Of a stretch of 40,979 bases of DNA, positions 29,240-37,500 are shown one piece after another (position 1 is the first letter of the stretch; every line of letters starts with the position of its first letter). The notes beneath the pieces are model-generated. The model did no database searches. It worked only from the letters and a program-made list of their open reading frames with translations, and was not told where the DNA came from. Position numbers and translations under genes: made by a program. Source of the DNA: a virus; the IMG/VR virus record IMGVR_UViG_3300033233_000079, positions 1 to 40,979 of that record, one strand, 5' to 3'.

Positions 29240-29295
29240 GACGCCGCAAGATGGATCACTGTCAGGCCAAAGACTGTATGCTGGGGCGAAGATGA
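29236..29295 (+). CDS. Small-gene array member 17, 19-aa micro-ORF
   Basis: ATG 29236 overlaps the upstream stop (ATGA) and opens a 19-codon frame, MRRRKMDHCQAKDCMLGRR, ended by TGA at 29293-29295 that in turn overlaps the next ATG. It has a HCxxxxC pair and a good ribosome site (AGGAGG). It may be a real micro-protein or only a coupling device that carries ribosomes to the next gene. Confidence 0.45.
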   Translation: MRRRKMDHCQAKDCMLGRR

Positions 29296-29564
29296 AGAAG
29301 CGACGAGTCTATCTAAACCCTGTCACCGACAAATGCTCGATGGTCGAGTTGCTGGGCATGTACGCCAAGAACCCCATCGGGCGCGTCTGTCGCGTGGACA
29401 CCGGATGGGTTTACTACTCGTTTCCGTCTGTTCGCACCGATCGCGGCCCCGTTCGTTCCAAGGCCCGAGCGATTCTCTCCGTCGTGCGCGACTACAAATC
29501 GTGGATCGGAGTTCCTGGCGTGTCTGAGCGCGAAGAGCGGATACATTCGCGGGGATGGAAGTAA
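29292..29564 (+). CDS. Small-gene array member 18, 90 aa
   Basis: Starts MKKRRVYLNPVTDKCSMVELLGMYAKNPIGRVCRVDTGWVYYSF; an alpha/beta protein with a basic helical end. The only true gap of the array (5 nt) follows it. Function unknown. Confidence 0.65.
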   Translation: MKKRRVYLNPVTDKCSMVELLGMYAKNPIGRVCRVDTGWVYYSFPSVRTDRGPVRSKARAILSVVRDYKSWIGVPGVSEREERIHSRGWK

Positions 29565-29569
29565 AACAC

Positions 29570-29776
29570 ATGAGACAAATCTGCAACCGTTCCACGCATG
29601 CGAAAAAAGTTCGCGAGGTTCGTCGGCTGAAGTACCATGTCAACCAAGATCTGCGGCCGTTGTTCGATCACATCCTGAAGCTCTCGATCAGCAGTGCCAA
29701 GCACGGGTACTGCGCCCACGCTGGTAGGGAGTTACGACAAGCGAAAAATCTGGCGAAGAAGTACCCGGCCATCTGA
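29570..29776 (+). CDS. Small-gene array member 19, 68 aa
   Basis: All-helical basic protein (KKVREVRRLKYHVNQDLRPLFDHILKLSISSAKHGYCAHAGRELRQAKNLAKKY). ATG at 29570 is chosen over an earlier in-frame codon because it restores the short spacing. It looks like a shorter relative of member 12. Confidence 0.6.
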   Translation: MRQICNRSTHAKKVREVRRLKYHVNQDLRPLFDHILKLSISSAKHGYCAHAGRELRQAKNLAKKYPAI

Positions 29777-30033
29777 TGACCCAACGTCGACGTACCCTCA
29801 AGTGCCGCGTCAACGAGCGTCGCTTCACCGTGGTCCGGGTCAACGGCGATCCGCACGACACGCACGCTGGGCACAGTTTCGAGGAGGCCATGCGCACGGC
29901 CGGGCCGGACCGGGGTTCGACTGTCGAAGTCTTCGCGGTCTGTGGAAAAGATCCCGGCGCGGTTCGGCTGCCGTCGGAGTACGAGAAGCGCGGGCAGCTT
30001 CTCAGGAAGTTCAAAGTGAAAGGCGGACGGTGA
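29776..30033 (+). CDS. Small-gene array member 20, 85 aa
   Basis: MTQRRRTLKCRVNERRFTVVRVNG starts a strand-rich fold followed by HSFEEAMRTAGPDRGSTVEVFAVCG and a basic tail ending KVKGGR. The codons of this tail carry the GGCGGAC ribosome site for the next gene. Function unknown. Confidence 0.65.
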   Translation: MTQRRRTLKCRVNERRFTVVRVNGDPHDTHAGHSFEEAMRTAGPDRGSTVEVFAVCGKDPGAVRLPSEYEKRGQLLRKFKVKGGR

Positions 30034-30293
30034 TGGCACGAAAGCTCGCAATCAGACGATGCGATCCCCGCGAAGGCGTGACCGTCGAGCAGGTGAAGGA
30101 CTACATCATGCGGAAGGGCGTAGGGCATGCGATTCGCATGAAGTACACGCTTCCGCGCTCGACCTTCCGTCAATCCGGCAGGAAGGTGATCGCGAGGAAT
30201 GACAGTGAGGGCTCGACGACCACGTACGGTTGCAGCATGGGCAGTAGGATCTACGGAGAGATAGACTACGACGACAGGGGCTACGACGACTGA
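30033..30293 (+). CDS. Small-gene array member 21 (last), 86 aa
   Basis: Basic first part (MARKLAIRRCDPREGVTVEQVKDYIMRKGVGHAIRMKYTLP) and, unlike the other members, an acidic end (EIDYDDRGYDD). Its 3' end overlaps the convergent methyltransferase gene by 13 bp (30281-30293), closing the array with no free terminator. Confidence 0.65.
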   Translation: MARKLAIRRCDPREGVTVEQVKDYIMRKGVGHAIRMKYTLPRSTFRQSGRKVIARNDSEGSTTTYGCSMGSRIYGEIDYDDRGYDD

Positions 30294-30787
30294 GGCGCGT
30301 AGTCTACGAGAACCCGACAAGGATCGGCCTTGTCACTGAGAACCGTCGTCCAGGGCACGAGCCGCGTGTAATCGAGCCGGTATCTGAAGCTGGAAAACAG
30401 CGGCTCGAAACCCAACTCCTTGACCGCATCCGGGTGCGTGTCGTGCACGACGATGAACCTCGCCCATCTGCGCAGTTTTTCGATGTCTATGGCCCGGCGC
30501 TCGCCGGGCGCGTGATCGACGAACGCGACATCCCAGGGCGTCTCGATCAGTTTTCCGTCCCAGGCGTTCCAGTCGGGAACGTGATGGAACTCGTGAAACG
30601 GCGAGCGCAGATCCAAGAACTGCTGCATGAACGGCCCGTTGTTGTCGATGCTGACCAACCGACGCAGATGACAGATGCCGTGCAAGACCGGTGTGCTGTA
30701 GTAGCCGGTGCCCATTTCCAGAACCGGGCCCTGCGTACGCGCTGCGAAGGCCGCCAAGATCGGTAGATGCGTCGCCCAGGTCTCCAT
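30281..30787 (-). CDS. Class I SAM-dependent methyltransferase-like protein, 168 aa
   Basis: VLEMGTGYYSTPVL (about 21-34) is a motif I with the Gly-rich SAM loop, LVSIDNN is the acidic end of strand 2, and DVAFVDHAPG plus ARFIVVHDTHPD give strands 4 and 5. The length is near the core domain alone. As the last gene of the glycosyltransferase operon it is best read as a sugar O-methyltransferase, or a cap for a glycan, but the substrate is inferred. ATG 30787, 1 nt after the upstream stop. Confidence 0.7.
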   Translation of the reverse strand: METWATHLPILAAFAARTQGPVLEMGTGYYSTPVLHGICHLRRLVSIDNNGPFMQQFLDLRSPFHEFHHVPDWNAWDGKLIETPWDVAFVDHAPGERRAIDIEKLRRWARFIVVHDTHPDAVKELGFEPLFSSFRYRLDYTRLVPWTTVLSDKADPCRVLVDYAPQSS

Positions 30788-30788
30788 C

Positions 30789-31211
30789 TCACAGACCCAA
30801 GATCTGAAGGATCAGTGTGTCGGCCTTGCCGGTGATGACGTCTTCCTTGCTGAAACGGTGATGGGCGCCCGCGGCGAAGAGCGCGTCGTTGTTGGCCGGT
30901 ATGCCCGAGAACGTGATGATCTTGGTGTCGTCATTGTCATATCGTCCGGTCTCGTGAAGCCAGGCCAGAAACTCCGGCCCGCTGCCGTACGGCATGTCGT
31001 GGTCGAGCAGGATCAGTTCCACGCCGATGCGTTCGCACACTCCGGCCGCCTGTCCTCCACCCGGTACAAAAGAGACTTGAACGTGCCCCTGGCCGCCGAA
31101 AAGCTCGGCGAAGTGCTGCGCGATCCGTGCTTGTTCTTGGATGTCGTCCTCGCAGACGAGAACGTGTCGCGTGGGAAAAGTGGTCCGGTTGGTGAGTTGG
31201 TTGTTGAACAT
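30789..31211 (-). CDS. Receiver-domain-like protein (CheY-like or cREC type), 140 aa
   Basis: HVLVCEDD (acidic pair after strand 1), ELILLDHDMPYGSGPEFLAWL (strand 3 with Asp and the following loop), KIITFSG (strand 4 with Ser) and RFSKEDV (Lys) follow the order of a response-regulator receiver. No output domain and no kinase are nearby. The DHD in strand 3 also fits the cyclic-phosphate-processing receiver (cREC) family found in phage and RNA-repair contexts. The start is ATG 31211, overlapping the upstream stop. Confidence 0.65.
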   Translation of the reverse strand: MFNNQLTNRTTFPTRHVLVCEDDIQEQARIAQHFAELFGGQGHVQVSFVPGGGQAAGVCERIGVELILLDHDMPYGSGPEFLAWLHETGRYDNDDTKIITFSGIPANNDALFAAGAHHRFSKEDVITGKADTLILQILGL

Positions 31212-32728
31212 CAGGCGATCATCGGCCGTAGGACGTTGCAAATCCGATCGATCTCAGCTTCGGAAAGATCAGCGGGTGCGGGTAGGCAAAGAACCTCGGA
31301 CGCGATCCGCTCGGAAACCGGCAGCCGGGACGCTCGGTAAAGCGGCTGCTCGGACATGGCAGGAAAGCCGGGCCGCGTTTCGATGTTGGCCGCGAGAAGG
31401 TTTTGCATCACGGCGTCCCGGTGTCCAGCTTCGAGCCGGATCCCGATTGCCCACATCACCGGATTGACTTCCGAGGGGATGTGCTGAAACCGAGCGCCCG
31501 GTAGGCGTGCCTTGTAACCGGCATGGACCTTGTCGCGCATCCCCGAGAGTTCCTGCCGGTGGGAAAACTGCGCGCAGAGCATGGCCGCCTGCAAGTTGGT
31601 GAGGCGGAAGTTGTGACCGGGAATCTCGTGGAAGTATTTTCGAGTCGATCGCATTCCGTGGCTGCGAAAAAGCCGCATCCGTTCGAGAAGGTCTTGGTCG
31701 TCGGCAAGGACCAAGCCCCCTTCGCCGCACGTGATGGTCTTCGTGGCCTGGAAGCTGTAGATGCCGATCTTGCCCATGGTTCCGGCGAGACGGCCTTTCC
31801 AGGTCGAGAACAAGGACTCGGCGCAGTCCTCAATGATGGCGACACCGGGCGCGACGGCCGCCAGGGCATCCATGTTGACCATGTTGCCGTAGGTGTGGGT
31901 GGCCACGATGGCGCGCGTGCGGGACGTGATGAGCCGCTGTACATCGACAGGATCGAGAAGCCAGGTGTCGTCGCAGACATCGGCGAAGACTGGTATGGCG
32001 CCGCAAGCTATCGTCATGTTGGCGGCGGCAGCGAAGCCCCAGCCAGGCAAGATCACTTCGTCGCCGGGTCCGACGACACCTAGTCCAAGAAGCGCCAGGT
32101 GAAGCGCTGTCGTGCCGCTCGACACGCAGAGTGATTCTCGTCCATGGAGCGCCGAGAACGCCTGCTCGAATTTTCGGATGAACGGACCATCAGACAGCGC
32201 CGTCGAATCCACGGCCTCGACGACCGCGCGACGCTCGTCACCGAACAGAACGGGGCGGGCCCACGGAATCCAGGCCGTCTCCGGCCGGAAGTCGAGATGA
32301 CCAACGAGCAAGTCAGCTTCGGCCTCGAATTTGTAGCCGAGGTTCTTGTAGAGCGAGACCGCCGGTCGGTTACCGGGTGACACCCTGAGTCTCACGGCCG
32401 GAGCGCCGTGTGCAGCGGCGGCTGCGTGCAGGAACGACATCAGGGCGCGGGCGAGCGGCGTCCCGCGTACTTTGGGATGCACGGCTATCCCAAGGCTCGG
32501 GATCTCGAATCCTTCGTCCCAGCCGCGGAGAAGCCCGTAGCCTACGATTTCTTCGCCCTCGACCGCGACGTAGTAGAGATCTTGCCCCTGGTGCGCAGCG
32601 ATCCGCTTCGCGGTGTCGGCATCGAGAGCATGCGGCCGGAAGAACTTGTCGTCTTCCGCTGCCACGAGGACGGCGAAGAATCGCGCCAGGGCGGGTGCCA
32701 GAGCCGGTGTGACCTGCCGGATTTCCAT
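31211..32728 (-). CDS. GNAT acetyltransferase fused to DegT/DnrJ/EryC1/StrS aminotransferase
   Basis: Residues 1-145 form a GNAT domain (IAVHPKVRGTPLARALM at 81-97 is the acetyl-CoA loop; NLGYKFEAE its last strand). Residues about 155-505 form a sugar aminotransferase: SSGTTALH (203-210), IIEDCAES (D301 at the PLP ring) and FQATKTITCGEGG with the PLP lysine K330. The two activities in one chain would aminate a nucleotide-linked keto-sugar and acetylate the amine, as WecE and WecD do as separate proteins. ATG 32728 overlaps the upstream stop. Confidence 0.85.
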   Translation of the reverse strand: MEIRQVTPALAPALARFFAVLVAAEDDKFFRPHALDADTAKRIAAHQGQDLYYVAVEGEEIVGYGLLRGWDEGFEIPSLGIAVHPKVRGTPLARALMSFLHAAAAAHGAPAVRLRVSPGNRPAVSLYKNLGYKFEAEADLLVGHLDFRPETAWIPWARPVLFGDERRAVVEAVDSTALSDGPFIRKFEQAFSALHGRESLCVSSGTTALHLALLGLGVVGPGDEVILPGWGFAAAANMTIACGAIPVFADVCDDTWLLDPVDVQRLITSRTRAIVATHTYGNMVNMDALAAVAPGVAIIEDCAESLFSTWKGRLAGTMGKIGIYSFQATKTITCGEGGLVLADDQDLLERMRLFRSHGMRSTRKYFHEIPGHNFRLTNLQAAMLCAQFSHRQELSGMRDKVHAGYKARLPGARFQHIPSEVNPVMWAIGIRLEAGHRDAVMQNLLAANIETRPGFPAMSEQPLYRASRLPVSERIASEVLCLPAPADLSEAEIDRICNVLRPMIA

Positions 32729-33453
32729 CACGTCACCGGCCACTGTTCGTTTTCGATGGCGGTTCGGATCAGGTCGGGCGTCCTGAGCCACTGGCCGTTT
32801 TCACCATACACCGAAACCAGCCGGGGGGCTGAGATGCCTGCGCGGGTCTTGGTGCGGCCGTCGATCCAGTCCTGGGTGGACTCGGTGCCCTTCCAGGCAC
32901 GGTAGTGATGAATGTCGAAGCCGTCCCAGGAGATCAGGTAGGTTTTGTCGCTGTAGAAATCGAGAATCCCCATGTATCTCTCGCGCGACACGACGGCGAT
33001 GGGGTCCATCTCCCGCCCGCTTCGTACCCCATGATCGAAGTCCCGGCAGTGACTGATCGTGCACTTCGCGTAGTCCAGCCGGTAGCAGTCGTAGGTCGTG
33101 TTCCTGGCGAAGTCGAGTAGCAGCTTGCACTGCTCGGGCAGCATGAACATATCGACATCGAGGCGGAAGACGACATCGCAGTCGCTCAGAATTTCCAGGC
33201 CATGGTTGTAGAGATCGCAGGTGAAGTCGTTGACCCGAGCGGTGTGAATCTCAAAACCTGCGGCTCTGGCCCGTTCACTCGAACCGTCGTGAACGGCCCC
33301 GATCTCCGGGTATTCCGCGATGGAGTTCGGCCAGGGCGCAGTCCCTTGCAGCACGATGCTGCGGTCGGCACCGGCCGCGCGCAGCATCTGAAGATGAGGC
33401 ACGAGGAACTTCCCGCCGTTCCAGTTGCAAGTGACGGTTCCAACTTTTCTCAT
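32728..33453 (-). CDS. Glycosyltransferase-like protein, 241 aa
   Basis: The N-terminus MRKVGTVTCNWNGGKFLVPHLQML is a GT-A-like first strand-helix, and VVFRLDVDMFMLP (about 100-112) contains a DVD metal motif. The C-terminal part has DFYSDKTYLISWDGFDIHHYRAW. These support a nucleotide-sugar-dependent transferase; donor and acceptor are unknown. ATG 33453 is coupled to the upstream gene (ATGA). Confidence 0.65.
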   Translation of the reverse strand: MRKVGTVTCNWNGGKFLVPHLQMLRAAGADRSIVLQGTAPWPNSIAEYPEIGAVHDGSSERARAAGFEIHTARVNDFTCDLYNHGLEILSDCDVVFRLDVDMFMLPEQCKLLLDFARNTTYDCYRLDYAKCTISHCRDFDHGVRSGREMDPIAVVSRERYMGILDFYSDKTYLISWDGFDIHHYRAWKGTESTQDWIDGRTKTRAGISAPRLVSVYGENGQWLRTPDLIRTAIENEQWPVT

Positions 33454-34511
33454 GATGACTCCGGCAATGTATCGGGCCAAATCTCTCTACGCCAGTACGC
33501 AACGTCAGGAATGTCACGCGGGACGCAGGCGACGGCGGGATCGCGCCAGGGTTCAAGTTCCGTGGAAAGCCGTCGTAGGTCGAACGGATTGTTAGCACGG
33601 ACAGCCCGGCGCTGGCGTTGCAATTCGAGGTACGCGTAGCAGTCTTTGTCGTCCCAACGGTCGTCGACCCGGGCATGGATGTTCCCGAAGGGCTTTGTCC
33701 ACAGGAGCCAGTGCGGGTTGAAGTACCAGGCCGGTTCCGCACGCGAGTTCCAGAAAATTTCGCCGCCAGCGTGCAGGACGCGCATGCCGAAGTCGTGATC
33801 GCAGGCCGTGCGGCCCTTGTTGTAGCGCTCGTCGATCCCGTTCAGTTCAAGAATGAAATCCCGGTGGGCGGCCTCGATGCGCAGGAAGATGAACCGCTCG
33901 TCGACGAGACCTTCTCTGTCGCGTGGGCGATCGTCGCTCCAAGGAACGCTCGAACCGTCGACGCAGCGGGTGGATTTTTCAGTGGGCCAGTACGGATCGA
34001 ATCGGCTGTCGAAGACGCACATCTCGTCCAGTTCAGGAATCTTCAACGGATCGGTGAGATGCCGGATGCTCTGGGTTCGAGAAGAATCAAAAGCCCCGAA
34101 GACTTTCGACGACTCCCGGTGCTCGTAAGGGGAAGTCACGAGCCGTTTTTCGTGCCCGCGCAGCTTTTCCAGCACGGATTCGAGGAACGACGGCGGCAAG
34201 CACGTGTAGTCCATGAGCGTGACGATGTACTTGCCGCGCGCGACTGCGAAGCCGGTGTTGAACGCGGCGGCCGACACGATCCACTTGCCGTTGCGCCTGT
34301 GCTCGGGCACGTGTACGACCTGAAGATCGAGATTGTATTCGGCAGCCATCGCCAGGACTTTCGCATGCCGAAGCTCGTAGCGATTGTCGACGATCACGAT
34401 CTCGAAGTTCTTGAACGTCTGTTGCATCAGTCCTGAGAAGGTGATGTCGAAACCGCCGGGGCGGTAGACAGGCAGGACGATGGAAACCTCTGGGGCGACT
34501 TTGGAAGTCAT
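33450..34511 (-). CDS. Family 2 glycosyltransferase, 353 aa
   Basis: PEVSIVLPVYRPGGFDITFSGLMQQTFKNFEIVIVDN is the GT2 nucleotide-binding start, and ARGKYIVTLMDYTCLPPSFLE is the position of the metal-binding motif, here reduced to a single Asp. DERFIFLRIEAAHRDFILELNGIDERY and CDHDFGMRV are the acceptor-side blocks. It is closely related over its whole length to the C-terminal domain of the next upstream gene (for example HVPEHRRNGKWIV in both). ATG 34511 overlaps the upstream stop. Confidence 0.85.
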   Translation of the reverse strand: MTSKVAPEVSIVLPVYRPGGFDITFSGLMQQTFKNFEIVIVDNRYELRHAKVLAMAAEYNLDLQVVHVPEHRRNGKWIVSAAAFNTGFAVARGKYIVTLMDYTCLPPSFLESVLEKLRGHEKRLVTSPYEHRESSKVFGAFDSSRTQSIRHLTDPLKIPELDEMCVFDSRFDPYWPTEKSTRCVDGSSVPWSDDRPRDREGLVDERFIFLRIEAAHRDFILELNGIDERYNKGRTACDHDFGMRVLHAGGEIFWNSRAEPAWYFNPHWLLWTKPFGNIHARVDDRWDDKDCYAYLELQRQRRAVRANNPFDLRRLSTELEPWRDPAVACVPRDIPDVAYWRREIWPDTLPESS

Positions 34512-37500
34512 GGATCCGTCGGCCGCAGCTTCCTGCGAAAGTACGCGACGTTGGAAACATCCTGCGGCACGCACACAGCGCCGGGCTCACGCCATGGCGC
34601 CAGCCTGGCGGCCAGTTCGCGCATGTCGAAAGGATTCGGGGCGGTCTTGAGACCCGCCGCGTCCACGTGGTGCCAGTGCGCGACGCCGTCGGCTTCGGTC
34701 CAGCGCTCATCGCCGCCGTCCTGAATGTTCTGCTTGTGGTTGCCGAACGGGAGCGAGCGCATGACGAAACGCGGGTTGAAGATCGGCGGACAGGGCTGGT
34801 CGATGTAGACGGCCTCACCGCCCGCGGCGTACACACGCGAAGAAATCTCCATGTCGAACGGTCCGCGGCCGTGGTCGAAGCGCTCGTTGATGCCGCCGAG
34901 ATCCCACAAGAACTCACGCCTGAACGAGTCGTTCGTGAGCGTCACCCAGCCCTTGCCGGGCTTGCGGCCTGCGTGGAACCACGACGAGAACACCGGCTGC
35001 CACTGGCGCGGGCCGATGGTGATCGGCCAGGACGGATTGAACTCGCCCTGCTTGAAGATGCAAAGCTCGTCGAGGTTCTCGAACGCGGGATCACTCTCGA
35101 CGATGGCTCGGTCGGTTTCGTAGGCTTCGGGCAGCGTCACGGACAGTTCGGGCAGGTCGACGTTCGCGTGGTTTCCGACGACGTGGCGCTTGAGGCTCCC
35201 CTCGTGCGCCCGCACATGGCTCTCGATCCAGCCCGGCTGCGCGTACATGAAGTCGTGCATGATGATGACGATCTCGCCGCGCGCGAGCGCCATCGCGGTG
35301 TTGAAGGCTGCGCAGGCGACGATCCACTTGCCGTTGCGCCTGTGTTCAGGCACGTGCACAACGTCGCGTAGGCCGTAGCGCTCTGCCATTTTCAAGATTG
35401 CGTCGTGGCGCTTCTCGTATCTCGAATCGACGATGATGGTCTCGAAATTCTTGTAGGTCTGGTCACGCAAGCTCGCGAACGTAATGTCGACGCCGCCGGG
35501 GCGGGACATCATGACAAGCACGGAGACCTTCGGCTCCTGCTGCGACCGGATCTCGATCGGAGCGGCCTGTTCCCGGCCTAAGATGCTTGCTTTGACTACA
35601 GCCGCGAACGCGTGGCCCAAAATGCCAGCCTTGAGCGACGCCGCGAACGCGTGATGGTCAAGCACCGGACCGTCTCGCAGTTCCGCGAGCTTGGGGTTGT
35701 CGGATTCGATCTGAACCGGTAGGCCGCAGGCGCGGGCTTCGAGAACTGCGCGTTCACCACCACCGTTGATGTCGGCCGGGATGAAGCATGCTTTGCTCAT
35801 GTTGTAGAGTTGCGCCAGCTTCTCGGGCTCGACGAACGAAGAAACCTGGACGCCGCCAGCGAGCAACGCTGCGAGAATCGGATCTGACTCGGCCCGGTTG
35901 TTCGGCTGAGTTTGCACCACGGCGAGCTTGCTGCCGGACAGTCGAGCGATCCGTTCGAGCCGTTTCCACGAGGCCAGCGCACCGACCGTGATCCAGTCGT
36001 AGACTTTTGATAGCTCCTCTCCTTCGGCATCAAACAGCGGTCTGTAAATGTCGGTGTTGACCCCGAACGCGCGCAGCAGACGCGTCGGGCCTGTGATCTG
36101 CGTGCGCAGGCGCTGAAGGTGCCAGTCGGTTTCGGCGAAGACCACGTCCCAGGCGTTGTTGCCCGGCATGGCGACGCCGCCCACCTGCAAGAGCTTCTGC
36201 CCAGCCTTGACCTGATGACAAGCACGCTCGGCGTTGCTCCCGAAGGCCCCCCAGGCGAGCAGACGTTCGGCGCTTTCAGGGACGGGCTGGCCTTTTGCTA
36301 GGTTGACCCAGCCGACATCGAAGTCGTTTTCGAGCAGCTTGACCGCGGCGTGCAGGCCATCGCGCCAGTTGTCGTCGGCTTCATGCACGAAAACCAGCTT
36401 CGGTTTGCCAACCTCGATGCGCGTAGGCTCGGGCGCAGTCCGGCCGAGCTTTTTCTCGAACAGCGTCTTCCATTCGGCCGCAACCCTGTTCCAGCCGAGC
36501 GTGAGTCCATGAGCACGTCCTGCGCTGGCCAGCGTCCAGCGCTCGTGCTCGCTGCGCAAAATTCCTACGACGTGCCCTACGAATGCCTTTGCGTAACGCT
36601 CATCGTTGTAAGGCGGCTGGATCAAGATCCCGTGCTTGACGGTTTCGTTGAGTGCCGCGAGCGCGGTCGTGACAGGTACGCAGCCTGCGGCCTGGGCTTC
36701 GGCCGCCGAGATGCAGGACGTTTCGGTAAATTCGGTGCTGTACGCCAAAACCTTCGACGCCAAGAACGCCTCGGCCAGTTCTTTCTGTCCGACGCGGCCG
36801 TGCGCGACGACGCCGGGCGTCTCGGCCATGCGGCGCTTGAAGCCAGCGATCTGATCGCGCGCGGCCTGATCGTTCCTGAGTTCTGCCATCTTCTCCCAGG
36901 TCACGAAGCCGTAGTAGACGTGAAGCTCGGCGTCGGGAACCTGATCCTTGATGCGCGGGAACAGATCGAGCAACCGGTCGAGCCCACGGTCAGGCGATGA
37001 AGTGAAGATGAGCCGGTTGCCGATCTTCTTCGGCTCGGCCGCGAAGCGCGCCACGTCGATTCCGTTCCGCGTGACGATGACCTTGTCCCAGTTCAAGAAC
37101 GGATAGACCGAGTGGAAGTAGTTCTTGTGCCAGTGGGAGAGGCAGAAGATCAGGTCGGCGGCCTTGACTCCGTCGATAGCGCTCGGATCCATTCCGGCGT
37201 GGACATCGTGGGTCCAGAGAATCTTGAGCTTGGCTTTACCGCCGTAGACCGGGATCGCGGCCGCACCGCGCGAGACGATGAGCACGTCCGTCTCGAACAC
37301 GTGCGATTTGTCGTAGTGGATGTACTCGACGCCGTCGTAGATGTCTGCGTCCTCGCGGCAATCGCTGTAGACCCGAACCCGGCAGCCCGACCGAACGAAC
37401 TCGCGCGCCATGTAGATCGCGGCAAGCTCTGAACCACCGAGCCCGGTTTCGAGGTTCTTGGGGCTCCACTTCTCCCAGGCCGGGCCGGTCCAGATGACGA

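Noticed and set aside
29905-29935. tRNA T-loop-like GGGGTTCGACTGT
   Set aside because: No acceptor or anticodon stem can be formed around it; it is inside small-gene array member 20.
33618-34436. A 272-codon rightward frame, and similar ones at 31523-32083 and 36350-37000
   Set aside because: They are antisense shadows of the glycosyltransferase and aminotransferase genes.
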